NCBI RefSeq assembly: GCF_021462825.1
Contig: NZ_JAKEEB010000042.1
Span: 1 to 49,181 of the forward strand
DNA from: Streptomyces glomeratus
GTDB lineage: Bacteria; Actinomycetota; Actinomycetes; Streptomycetales; Streptomycetaceae
DNA length: 49,181 bases
Direction of reading: 5' to 3'
This document shows, piece after piece, positions 8,060 to 20,140 of this stretch (the first letter of the stretch is position 1; each line of letters opens with the position of its first letter). A model generated the notes under the pieces. It made no database searches. It saw nothing but the letters and a program-made list of their open reading frames with translations, and was not told where the DNA came from. The translations under genes and the position numbers were made by a program.

Positions 8060-8188
8060 GAGCTGTGTGTCCCAGGGTTCGAGGCGGCCCGCGCCGCGGA
8101 TGTAACGGCGACGTGGCCCCTGGCACGCGCGGAAAGGTGCGGGCCGGGTGTCACCTGGGGGTGCCGCGGCTCGTCCGCGGGCACCCTT

Positions 8189-8219
8189 CCAATATGACCA
8201 GTCGTCTTAACACTGTCAA
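8189..8219 (-). promoter_or_regulatory. Promoter and TetR operator of the transporter gene
   Basis: On the minus strand, TTGACA (8219-8214), 17 bases, CATATT (8196-8191). The operator copy (minus-strand AAGACGACTGGTCATATTGG, plus one leading T) fills spacer and -10 (8209-8189). It is a mirror image of the dehydrogenase promoter. Confidence 0.65.
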
Positions 8220-8234
8220 GGACGGGTGTGCGGG

Positions 8235-8286
8235 TTGCACCACTTAAGACGGTCGGTCATATTGGAGGAGATGACCGGTCATATAG
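8235..8286 (+). promoter_or_regulatory. Promoter and two TetR operators of the alcohol dehydrogenase gene
   Basis: TTGCAC (8235-8240), 17 bases, CATATT (8258-8263), with the operator AAGACGGTCGGTCATATTGG at 8246-8265. A second, half-like copy, ATGACCGGTCATAT (8271-8284), falls at the expected transcription start, which would tighten repression. Confidence 0.65.
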
Positions 8287-8317
8287 AAGCGGCCGCGACC
8301 CAGCGGAGGAGTAGTTC

Positions 8318-9334
8318 ATGACCACGTACCGAGCCTTCGAAGTCACCGGCAACCGGACATTTCGCCTGGTCGACCGGGAGTTGGCCGACCCCGCGCCGAA
8401 CCAGGTGCGCCTGCGCGTCCAGTACTGCGGGATCTGTCACTCCGACGTGCTCGCCGTCGAGGGCCTGCGCGCTCATCCCGAGCAGCCGATCATCCCGGGC
8501 CACGAGATCATCGGCGCTATCGACGCGGTGGGCCCGGGCGTCACCGCCTGGCATGTGGGCCAGCGCGTCGGCGTCGGCTTCCTCGCCGGGCACTGCGGTG
8601 AATGCGATCCCTGCCGACGCGGCGACTTCGTCAACTGCCGCAATCAGCAGCAGACGGGCACCACCACGGACGGCGGCTACGCCGAGTTCGCCTACGCCCG
8701 CACCAGCGGCCTGGTCCGTATTCCCGACGACCTCCCGCCGGCCGAGGCCGCCCCGCTGCTGTGCGCGGGCCTCACCACCTTCACGGCGCTGCAGCAGGTG
8801 GGCGCCCGCCCCGGCGCCCTCGTCGCCGTACAGGGCATCGGCGGGCTCGGGCACCTTGCCGTCCAGTACGCACGCAGCCTCGGCTACCGGGTGGCCGCCA
8901 TCGCCCGCGGCACCGAGAAGGAGTCCCTCGCCCGGCAACTGGGCGCTCACCACTACATAGACAGCAATGGAGAGGACATCGCCGACGCCCTGCAGCACCT
9001 CGGTGGCGCCGCCGCCGTCATCGCCACCGCCTCCAGCGGCTCGTCCATGAGTCCCCTCGTGGCGGGGCTCGCCCCGCGCGGCAAGCTCATGGTCGTCGGC
9101 GCGGCCCCCGACCCCATCCAGGCACAGACCGCCGAGCTGATCTTCGGCACCCGCACCATCCAGGGCCATCTCACCGGGACCCCGATCGAGAACGAGGACA
9201 ACCTCGCCTTCAGCGCCGCGAACGGCATCAAGCCGCTGATCGAGACCTTCCCGCTCGCCGAGGCGCCCAAGGCGTACGAGCACATGCTCTCCGGCCGGGC
9301 CCGCTTCCGCGCCGTCCTCGACGCCGCCGCCTGA
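8318..9334 (+). CDS. Zinc-dependent alcohol dehydrogenase (MDR superfamily)
   Basis: The product has 338 residues, the normal length. Catalytic zinc ligands are Cys40 (CGICHSD), His62 with Glu63 (GHE) and a downstream acidic or cysteine ligand. Structural zinc cysteines are 93, 96, 99 and 107 (CGECDPCRRGDFVNC). GIGGLGH near residues 175-181 is the Rossmann NAD(P) motif. The enzyme interconverts alcohols and aldehydes, and the class fits propanol-preferring or AdhA-type enzymes. CGGAGGAG provides a strong ribosome site. Regulation by the NemR-like repressor suggests a role in clearing reactive aldehydes (inference). Confidence 0.92.
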   Translation: MTTYRAFEVTGNRTFRLVDRELADPAPNQVRLRVQYCGICHSDVLAVEGLRAHPEQPIIPGHEIIGAIDAVGPGVTAWHVGQRVGVGFLAGHCGECDPCRRGDFVNCRNQQQTGTTTDGGYAEFAYARTSGLVRIPDDLPPAEAAPLLCAGLTTFTALQQVGARPGALVAVQGIGGLGHLAVQYARSLGYRVAAIARGTEKESLARQLGAHHYIDSNGEDIADALQHLGGAAAVIATASSGSSMSPLVAGLAPRGKLMVVGAAPDPIQAQTAELIFGTRTIQGHLTGTPIENEDNLAFSAANGIKPLIETFPLAEAPKAYEHMLSGRARFRAVLDAAA

Positions 9335-9687
9335 CGCCACGCCCACAGGGACAAACCGCGGTGGAGACATTGCCATCGAAGCGACCGTCCCCTCCGGGGC
9401 TCCGGCTCAGCGCCTGTCGTTGATCGCGTCGAGCGGTGTCCGAGTGGCGGATCGCTCATCCCGAACCGTCCGCACAGTAACGGGACTTGGGCTGCCACTC
9501 CTCAGATACGGCGTTGCGGTACCGGACCCCTGGCGACCCGGCGCGTCGTCGGCTACGGCTTCGCGTCGACCCCGTTTGTTCACCAAAAAGACATCGAACG
9601 TATGCGCATATGGCACCCATCACCGAAGAAACGGCTGCATGGTCGGATATCGGACATCCGTAATCGAGTACAGAAAGTTCAGCCGAC
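9335..9687. other. Gene-free leader region before a possible small peptide
   Basis: No gene is seen. Base composition drops noticeably in A/T-rich runs from ~9575 to 9685, unlike the flanks, which suggests promoter or regulatory DNA for the small frame at 9688. Confidence 0.4.
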
Positions 9688-9825
9688 ATGGGCGAGATTC
9701 TTGTAGCCGTGGCCACGAAGATCGGTCTCGCGCTGGCCGAGACGATCATCCTGCGCATTGCGTGGCAGCTGTGGGCCGCTTACTCCCGTCACCTGCGCGC
9801 CACCGCCGTCCCGGCCACCGCCTGA
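9688..9825 (+). CDS. Possible 45-residue membrane-associated peptide
   Basis: The frame ATG 9688 to TGA 9825 encodes MGEILVAVATKIGLALAETI, then a single hydrophobic/amphipathic stretch to about residue 32, ending with a basic segment and an Ala/Thr/Pro tail. I do not recognise a family. Support comes from codon use (mostly G/C third positions) and the A/T-rich region directly in front. The ribosome site (AGAAAG) is poor. It could be a small membrane peptide or chance. Confidence 0.4.
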   Translation: MGEILVAVATKIGLALAETIILRIAWQLWAAYSRHLRATAVPATA

Positions 9826-10039
9826 CACATCGACGCGCTCGCGCGTCCACGCGCCGACATGCCGACGCACCGACACGGTCTGCTTGTCGACACATCCATG
9901 TCTCGACGCGCGACGTGCCGACCCGCCCCCACGGGTACCCGGCGGCCCGCGCGCCCGGCAGACACGGGCGCCTCGCGTCCGCGTGCCCGGCGCCGCGCCG
10001 TCGACGCCGCGCGCCGTCAGATGACAGCGACCTCCGGCC

Positions 10040-10426
10040 TCAGCTACCGGTCCCGGCCGCGCCGCGGCCCTGGCCGTAGCGCTCGGTCGCCGGTCCGGCG
10101 CCCTCTATCCGCTTCTTGCCGCTGCGCAACAGCCAGGTGGCTCCGCCGACGGCCAGTGCGACCGGCCATTCCAGAGCCCCCGCCACGGCCATCGCGCCGA
10201 GCCCCCCGTAGAACACGACGTCCTTGCCCGACGGCATGCCCGGCACCCGTGACGTCGCCGCCCTCGCCGTGCTCGTCACGTCGTCCCTGGTGATGTAGGG
10301 GAGTTTCAGTGACGGGTGCAGCGTGAGCGTATGGAGGTGCAGGCCGGCACCTTCATGCGCATGGGTTTCCATGTGCTGCTTCTGGGACGTTTCCTGCTGT
10401 GGGGCGATCCCCGCTGCCTTGACCAT
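10040..10426 (-). CDS. Small membrane protein paired with a P-type ATPase
   Basis: The product has 128 residues. The N-terminal third is His-rich (HMETHAHEGAGLHLHTLTLH, residues 18-37). A middle segment (LPYITRDDVTSTARAA) is followed by two hydrophobic stretches (residues ~71-98, VVFYGGLGAMAVAGALEWPV onward) and a basic tail. No domain is known to me. It is divergent from the giant P-type ATPase across ~150 bases. The histidine cluster would suit metal binding (inference). Start ATG 10426 follows a GGAGG-type site. Confidence 0.7.
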   Translation of the reverse strand: MVKAAGIAPQQETSQKQHMETHAHEGAGLHLHTLTLHPSLKLPYITRDDVTSTARAATSRVPGMPSGKDVVFYGGLGAMAVAGALEWPVALAVGGATWLLRSGKKRIEGAGPATERYGQGRGAAGTGS

Positions 10427-10573
10427 CCCGCTGCCTCCTCTCCGAGAAGAGTCCGTTTCATTCCATTTTCACTCCCTTGGGGGGTGTGAGGGCTTCTGTC
10501 GGATTGAAACCTACGATGTGTGGCTACTCGTGCAACCGGGAGTCAACCACCGGGGCCCGGGAGCAGGTGATAC

Positions 10574-14980
<4,407 letters not shown>

Positions 14981-15048
14981 CCGACGGCCGACCGTCTCCC
15001 GCCCACCTGTCGCGGGATACGAGACCGCCATGCCGGACCTCCCGTGCG

Positions 15049-16212
15049 TCACGGCTGCTCCGGGGCCGCCCTGCGCAGGGCCGCGATGCAGGTGCCGATG
15101 GCCGTGCGGAGCTGCTCCAGACGCTGGAGCATGTCGTCGTCGTAGAGGTCGTCGAGGTCGTCCGTGTCGTCCAGGGTGAGTTCCTCGAAGACCTTCGTCG
15201 CCCGCTGGAGGCTGCCGTAGAACTTCGTACGGCGTTCCTGGCGGCGCAGTTCCGGGTCGGCCTCGACGGCCCGTACCACGAGTTCCTTCACCGTGTCGTA
15301 CGCCTCCGCGGCCCACTGCCCGGCCTCTTCGCCGTCGTCCAGCTCATCGATGAGGGACAGATGGCGCTCGGCCTCCGCACGGAGTTCGGCGGGCGCGTCG
15401 ATCGTCTGCCCGGCCGGCGTTTTGACCTGTCCGTTCTCCGCGATCTGCCGCACATAGCCGATACGGTCCGCGGCCCGGCTCTCGGTGGCCACCGCCTTCT
15501 TCAGCGCCTCCGTGCGGGCGACGTCACGGGCCAGCTCGGTCTGGAGAACCGGGTCTTCCCTGAGCCGGTCGAGCAGCGCGGCGCGCGCGGTCCGCGCGGT
15601 CGAGGGATCGGCGAGGATGGCGGCCCGCAGCGCGGTGGGGTTCTCGGCGACCTCCAGCGCCTTGGTGGGCCGGATGCCCTCGGCCTCGGCCACCGCGGCG
15701 ATCGCGGTCCCCCGCTCGGAGGACGCGCTGGAGCGCGCGGTGTAGTACGAGAGCCATACGTCGGAGTCGGGCAGTTCGATGTCCTGGCCTGGTACCAGGA
15801 TCTCGAAGTGCGGCACCAGACCGTCGTCGGCGGCCTTGTCCCAGGCCTTGTAGTAGCGCATGATCCGCTCCGCGGAACACCCCGCCAGCTCGGCGAACCT
15901 CTTGGCGGAGACCTTGGGCGTGCCACCCGCCGGCTGTCCGCCGGGCCGTACGCTGCGCGCCACCTTCAGCGCGAACGCCCAGCCGCCGGTCCGGGCGTAC
16001 ACACCGAACTCGCGGGCGTCGCTGGCCACGGCCTCGGCCACCTCGGGCTCCCCCGGCACCGCGGCCGCGTCCTCGGCCGCCCCGGGCTCCACCCAGAACC
16101 CGTCGCCGTCGGGGGCCGGCGCAATGGCGGGCGCGTCGTCGGCCGATGCGCGGGGCGCGTGCCGGTCGTCGGGCGAACCGGCCGTGTCGGACGGGGGGAT
16201 CGCTACGGTCAC
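15049..16212 (-). CDS. Conserved actinobacterial protein of unknown function, possible DNA-binding segment
   Basis: The product has 387 residues with no family I can name. An acidic, Ala/Pro-rich N-terminus (~1-70) is followed by a region reading VSAKRFAELAGCSAERIMRYYKAW (~105-128), which looks like a helix-turn-helix. Next come long Ala/Glu/Arg-rich helices (~170-300), a run rich in charged residues, and an acidic stretch near residues 340-358 (DDTDDLDDLYDDD). I chose GTG 16212 because GGGAGAG precedes it at 5-6 bases; the frame extends six codons further. Predicted soluble. The composition suggests a nucleoid or partition-like protein, but that is speculative. Confidence 0.7.
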   Translation of the reverse strand: MTVAIPPSDTAGSPDDRHAPRASADDAPAIAPAPDGDGFWVEPGAAEDAAAVPGEPEVAEAVASDAREFGVYARTGGWAFALKVARSVRPGGQPAGGTPKVSAKRFAELAGCSAERIMRYYKAWDKAADDGLVPHFEILVPGQDIELPDSDVWLSYYTARSSASSERGTAIAAVAEAEGIRPTKALEVAENPTALRAAILADPSTARTARAALLDRLREDPVLQTELARDVARTEALKKAVATESRAADRIGYVRQIAENGQVKTPAGQTIDAPAELRAEAERHLSLIDELDDGEEAGQWAAEAYDTVKELVVRAVEADPELRRQERRTKFYGSLQRATKVFEELTLDDTDDLDDLYDDDMLQRLEQLRTAIGTCIAALRRAAPEQP

Positions 16213-16389
16213 AGGGGCTCTCCCGGGCACTCGCGGACTGTAAATGCCGAAGAGTGCAGCCTATGTGACCCTGTTGCCCCGCGTTTGCGCCCTCGTCCCC
16301 GCATCCCCTCTTTTGAGATCCCTTCCCCGCGCCCCTTCCCCGCGCCCGGCGCCCGGCGCCCCGCACCACACACCCGGCGCCGCGACCGG

Positions 16390-18192
16390 TCACGACCCGC
16401 CCGCGAGGTCGAGTGCGGCGACGTAGCCGAAGGTCATGGCCGGACCGATCGTCGAGCCCGCGCCCGCGTAGCTGTGCCCCATGACGGCGGCGCTGGCGTT
16501 GCCCGCCGCATACAGACCGGGGATCACCGAGCCGTCCGCGCGCAGCACCCGGGCCCGCGCGTCGGTGCGCAGTCCGCCCTTGGTGCCGAGATCACCCGGG
16601 ACGATCTTGAAAGCGTAGTACGGCGGCAGCCACAGCGCCGCCAGACAGGAGTCGGGGAAGACTGCGGGGTCGGTGTAGTAGTGGTCGTAGGCGCTGTCCC
16701 CGCGGTGGAAGTCGGGGTCCTCACCGCTTCTCGCAAGGGAGTTGAAGCGGCTCACCGTGGCCCTCAGCGCGACGGCGGGCACCCCGATCCGCCCGGCGAG
16801 CGCGTCCAGGGTCCAGGCCTTGTGCGCTGCGCCGGAGTCGTACCAGGCGTCGGGGAAGGGGAGAACGGGCGCAACATCCTTGAAGAGGTACCGGTTTCGG
16901 TAGTTCTGGTCGACGATCAGCCAGGCCGGGATGTCCGGGTCGCTCGGGTTCCGGTCGTACATGGTGTGCACCACGTCGCTGTAGGGGGCGGCCTCGTTGA
17001 CGAAACGGGCACCGGCGGCGTTCACCAGCAGACCGCCGGGCAGGGTGCGTTCGGCGAGGCAGAAGTACGGCTGGTCCGGCAGCGGGATCGCCGGTCCCCA
17101 CCAGGCGTCCTCCATCAGGTCGAGCGCGGCGCCCGCCCGCTCACCGGCCCGGATGCCGTCACCGGTGTTCTCCCGCGCCCCCACGGTCCAGTCGGTGCCG
17201 ATGGGACCCCGCTGGTACTGCGCACGCATGGCCGCGTTGTGCTCGAAGCCCCCGGAGCCCACGATCACGCCGCGCCGGGCCCGGAGCAGTCCCGGCGTAC
17301 CGTCGCGCGTCACCACGGCGCCCGTGACCGCACCGCCCTCGACGCAGAGATCGGTGAGCGGGGTGTTCAGCCACACGGGCACACCCGCGGCGAGCAGGCC
17401 CGCGCGCAGCCCGGCGGCGAGGGACTGCCCCATGGTGAGGGGTTTCTGGCCGAGCAGGGCGGCCTTGGTGCCCCGGGCGACGCATTCGGCGGCGACGGCG
17501 ACTCCCTTGGCGCTGACGGCGGCGAGCGTCAGCCACTTGTAGTCGGCGCTGAAGACGACCATGCCTGCCGGGACCGCCATGTACGGCGGGTTGAGGTGGG
17601 CCAGCTCGGCGCCGAGGATGTTCCCGTCGAGCTGGTCGGGCTCGATGGAGCGGCCGTTCGGCAGTCCGCCCGGCAGCTCGGGGTAGTAGTCGCTGTACCC
17701 CTCCATCCAGCGGAAGCGCAGCGGGCTGTGGGCCATGACGAAGGAGATCATGGCGGGGCCGTGGTCGAGGAAGGCCCGCTGCCGGTCGGCGGGCACGTCC
17801 GGGCCGACGACCGCCGCGAGATAGGCGGCTGCCTTCGCCGGGGTGTCGGGGACGCCCGCCGCGAGAAGGACGGGGTTGTTCGGGATCCATATGCCGGCGC
17901 CGGAGCGTGCCGCCGAGCCGCCGAAGGTGGCCGCCTTCTCCACGACCACACAGCTCAGCCCCTGGTGGGCGGCCGCCAGCGCGGCCGTCATGCCCGCCGC
18001 GCCGGAGCCGATCACGACGACGTCGTACGTGCCGAGCGAGGGCAGGCCGGCCGCGTGTGCCGCGGCGGCGGTCCCCGGCAGCCCGGCCACGAGGGCGACC
18101 CCGGTGCCGGCCGCGCCGAGCACCTGTCGGCGCGACGGTCCGGCCGCCGCGGGGGATGCGGTGCGTCTCGCGGGGTCCGCGCTTGTGGGCAT
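16390..18192 (-). CDS. 3-ketosteroid delta1-dehydrogenase-like flavoprotein with Tat-type leader
   Basis: The product has 600 residues. Residues ~20-47 hold SRRQVLGAAGTGVALVAGLP followed by an alanine-rich end, a twin-arginine (Tat) export signal. Residues ~56-75 (YDVVVIGSGAAGMTAALAA) bind FAD, and GGSAARSGAGIWIPNN and the C-terminal HSYAGAGSTIGPAMTFGY are typical of the KstD/fumarate-reductase family. KstD desaturates ring A of 3-ketosteroids; close relatives act on other ketones, so substrate is uncertain. Known KstD enzymes are ~510-570 residues and usually cytoplasmic, so the leader is notable. It is divergent from the F420 oxidoreductase. Confidence 0.85.
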   Translation of the reverse strand: MPTSADPARRTASPAAAGPSRRQVLGAAGTGVALVAGLPGTAAAAHAAGLPSLGTYDVVVIGSGAAGMTAALAAAHQGLSCVVVEKAATFGGSAARSGAGIWIPNNPVLLAAGVPDTPAKAAAYLAAVVGPDVPADRQRAFLDHGPAMISFVMAHSPLRFRWMEGYSDYYPELPGGLPNGRSIEPDQLDGNILGAELAHLNPPYMAVPAGMVVFSADYKWLTLAAVSAKGVAVAAECVARGTKAALLGQKPLTMGQSLAAGLRAGLLAAGVPVWLNTPLTDLCVEGGAVTGAVVTRDGTPGLLRARRGVIVGSGGFEHNAAMRAQYQRGPIGTDWTVGARENTGDGIRAGERAGAALDLMEDAWWGPAIPLPDQPYFCLAERTLPGGLLVNAAGARFVNEAAPYSDVVHTMYDRNPSDPDIPAWLIVDQNYRNRYLFKDVAPVLPFPDAWYDSGAAHKAWTLDALAGRIGVPAVALRATVSRFNSLARSGEDPDFHRGDSAYDHYYTDPAVFPDSCLAALWLPPYYAFKIVPGDLGTKGGLRTDARARVLRADGSVIPGLYAAGNASAAVMGHSYAGAGSTIGPAMTFGYVAALDLAGGS

Positions 18193-18352
18193 GGCAGATC
18201 GCTCCAGGGATGGCGGGGGACGGTGAGGCGTTTCACCTCCCGATCTGATGCAGCGTCAGGGAATGTGGCGCGGGGGTCCTGCGAAGTCAAGGGGCATTTC
18301 GAAGTACCTCCGGCGTGGAATACGCCCGCGTCCGCGGCCGTTGGGCTCTCCT

Positions 18353-18400
18353 GTGATCCAAGTGATCACTGATCCGAGCGGTCAGGTGATCCGAGTGATC
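18353..18400. repeat. Direct repeats upstream of the F420 oxidoreductase
   Basis: GTGATCCAAGTGATC (18353-18367) recurs with one change at 18386-18400. A third core, TGATCCGAG, sits between them at 18370-18378. The three TGATCC(A/G)AG cores are spaced 16-17 bases apart. This looks like a multi-site operator for the divergent 16390/18442 pair. Confidence 0.55.
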
Positions 18401-18441
18401 CCGGACAGCACGCAGCACCGAGGACGGAGGAACCGGAACCC

Positions 18442-19338
18442 ATGGGCGATGTCACGGACACGGACACGGACCGCGCAGGCTCCCTGAAGGAGGCCGTCGG
18501 GCGATACGGCATCTGGAGTATCGGGCTGCGCTCGGAGGACCCGGCCAGGCGCGGTGAACTCGCCGAGGCCGCCGCCGAGCTGGAGGAACTCGGCTTCGGG
18601 GCCCTCTGGATGGGCGGCAGCAGCGCGGTACGCCACGCGGTGCCGCTGATCGAGGCGACCTCGCGCCTGAGGGTGGCGACCGGCATCCAGAGCATCTGGC
18701 AGCACGAGGCGGCACAGACCGCGACGCACTTCGCCGAGCTGGAGAAGACCCACCCGGGGCGCTTCTTCCTCGGGCTCGGCGTGAGCCACGCCAAGCTGGC
18801 CAGGGAGTACCGCCGCCCGTATTCGGCCATGGTCGACTATCTGGACGCCCTGGACACGGCGGGCGTACCCGCCGGGCGCCGTGTCCTCGCCGCGCTCGGC
18901 CCGAAGATGCTGGAGCTGTCCCGCGACCGCGCGGCCGGCTCCCACCCGTATCTGGTCACGACCGAGCACACCGCCAGGGCCCGCGGCATCCTGGGGGACG
19001 CGCCGCTCCTCGCGCCCGAGACCAAGGTCGTACTGGACAGGGATCCGGACAGCGCCCGCGCGAAGGCCCGTGACAGCCTCGCCCTCTACCTCGGGCTGCC
19101 GAACTACACCAAGGCGCTTGCGCAGTTCGGCTTCACCGACGACGACTTCGCGGGCGGCGGTAGCGACCGCCTGGTCGACGCGCTGTTCGCCTGGGGCGAC
19201 GACGACCGCATCCGGGCACGGCTGGAGTCCTTCCACGCGGCGGGCGCGGACCATGTGGCCCTCCAGGTGATCGACGGCGGGTCCCGCGGCGCCCTTCCCC
19301 GTGCCGCCTGGCGCCGCCTGGCGGAGCTGCTGCGCTGA
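18442..19338 (+). CDS. F420-dependent luciferase-like oxidoreductase (TIGR03620 type)
   Basis: The product has 298 residues. It starts YGIWSIGLRSEDPARRGELA and continues with LEELGFGALWMGGS and GRFFLGLGVSHAKLAREYRRP, hallmarks of the F420-using LLM family in actinobacteria (a TIM barrel). These enzymes move hydride between F420H2 and diverse substrates; the substrate is not deducible. A GGAGGAACC site precedes the ATG. The cysteine hydrolase gene follows after 79 bases on the same strand and may be co-transcribed. Confidence 0.9.
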   Translation: MGDVTDTDTDRAGSLKEAVGRYGIWSIGLRSEDPARRGELAEAAAELEELGFGALWMGGSSAVRHAVPLIEATSRLRVATGIQSIWQHEAAQTATHFAELEKTHPGRFFLGLGVSHAKLAREYRRPYSAMVDYLDALDTAGVPAGRRVLAALGPKMLELSRDRAAGSHPYLVTTEHTARARGILGDAPLLAPETKVVLDRDPDSARAKARDSLALYLGLPNYTKALAQFGFTDDDFAGGGSDRLVDALFAWGDDDRIRARLESFHAAGADHVALQVIDGGSRGALPRAAWRRLAELLR

Positions 19339-19417
19339 CGTCCCCGCGACGCGTTGTCGGTGGCCGCCTCTACGGTGGGTTTCGACGTGGCCCCAACCAG
19401 AGGAAACCGGAGTCCCC

Positions 19418-19987
19418 ATGACAACCCTGCCGGACCGGCCGAACACCGCGCTGCTCGTCATCGACGTCCAGAACGGGGTGGTGGCCGGCGCCCACAACCG
19501 TGACGGCGTGATAGGCAACATCAACACCCTGATCGGCAAGGCACGGGCGGAGGACGTGCCCGTGATCTGGGTGCAGCACTCCGACGACGAGGGCCTCGAG
19601 CGGGGCAGCGGGAACTGGCAGTACGTGCCGGAACTGGTGCGCCACGACGCCGAGCCGCTCGTCCACAAGCGGTACGGCGACTCGTTCGAGGACACGGAGC
19701 TGGAGGCGCTGCTCGCCGGGCGCGGAGTGGGCCGCGTCGTCGTCACCGGCGCCCAGACCGACATGTGCATCCGGTCCACCCTCCACGGCGCCCTTGTGCG
19801 CGGGTACGACGTGACGCTCGTGGGCGACGCGCACACCACCGAGGACCTCACCGCGTACGGCGCCCCGTCCCCGGAGCAGGTGATCGCGCACACCAACCTG
19901 TACTGGTCGGACCAGAAAGCTCCCGGGCGCCGTGGGGGCACCGTGGACACGGCGGACGTGAGCTTCACGCGGGCCGAGGCGGGCTGA
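19418..19987 (+). CDS. Isochorismatase-fold cysteine hydrolase
   Basis: The product has 189 residues. The catalytic triad of the family is Asp16 (LLVIDVQNG), Lys84 (LVHKRYGDSF) and Cys117 (QTDMCIRST). The set matches amidase/hydrolase members (nicotinamidase-like), not phosphatase-type isochorismatases. The substrate is unknown. The open frame extends further, but ATG 19418 has AGAGGAAACCGGAG in front. It follows the F420 oxidoreductase by 79 bases and is followed by a strong terminator. Confidence 0.9.
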   Translation: MTTLPDRPNTALLVIDVQNGVVAGAHNRDGVIGNINTLIGKARAEDVPVIWVQHSDDEGLERGSGNWQYVPELVRHDAEPLVHKRYGDSFEDTELEALLAGRGVGRVVVTGAQTDMCIRSTLHGALVRGYDVTLVGDAHTTEDLTAYGAPSPEQVIAHTNLYWSDQKAPGRRGGTVDTADVSFTRAEAG

Positions 19988-19995
19988 GCGGCGAC

Positions 19996-20040
19996 GGGAG
20001 CGGCCCGCCCCCGGGTTCCCGGGCGGGGCGGGCCGTTCCC
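19996..20040. terminator. Strong GC-rich bidirectional terminator
   Basis: GGGAGCGGCCCGCCCCC (19996-20012) pairs with GGCGGGGCGGGCCGTTCCC further along with few mismatches, giving a long hairpin 8 bases after the hydrolase stop. It separates the convergent genes. Confidence 0.75.
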
Positions 20041-20100
20041 TTACCGGACGCGGCACGCCCGGTGCCCGTGTCCGGTGTGCGCCGGGCGGTCAGAACGCCG

Positions 20101-20128
20101 CACCCGCCGGGCGGCGACCCGGCGGGTG
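20101..20128 (-). terminator. Hairpin terminator of the minus-strand membrane-protein gene
   Basis: A perfect 11-bp stem, CACCCGCCGGG (20101-20111) against CCCGGCGGGTG (20118-20128), with a 6-base loop, lies 13 bases past the stop of the gene ending at 20141. Confidence 0.75.
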
Positions 20129-20140
20129 TTCGACGCTCGG

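Noticed and set aside
15049..16212. ParB-like partition protein
   Set aside because: A helix-turn-helix-like segment is present but no ParB box-binding or CTPase motifs are visible.
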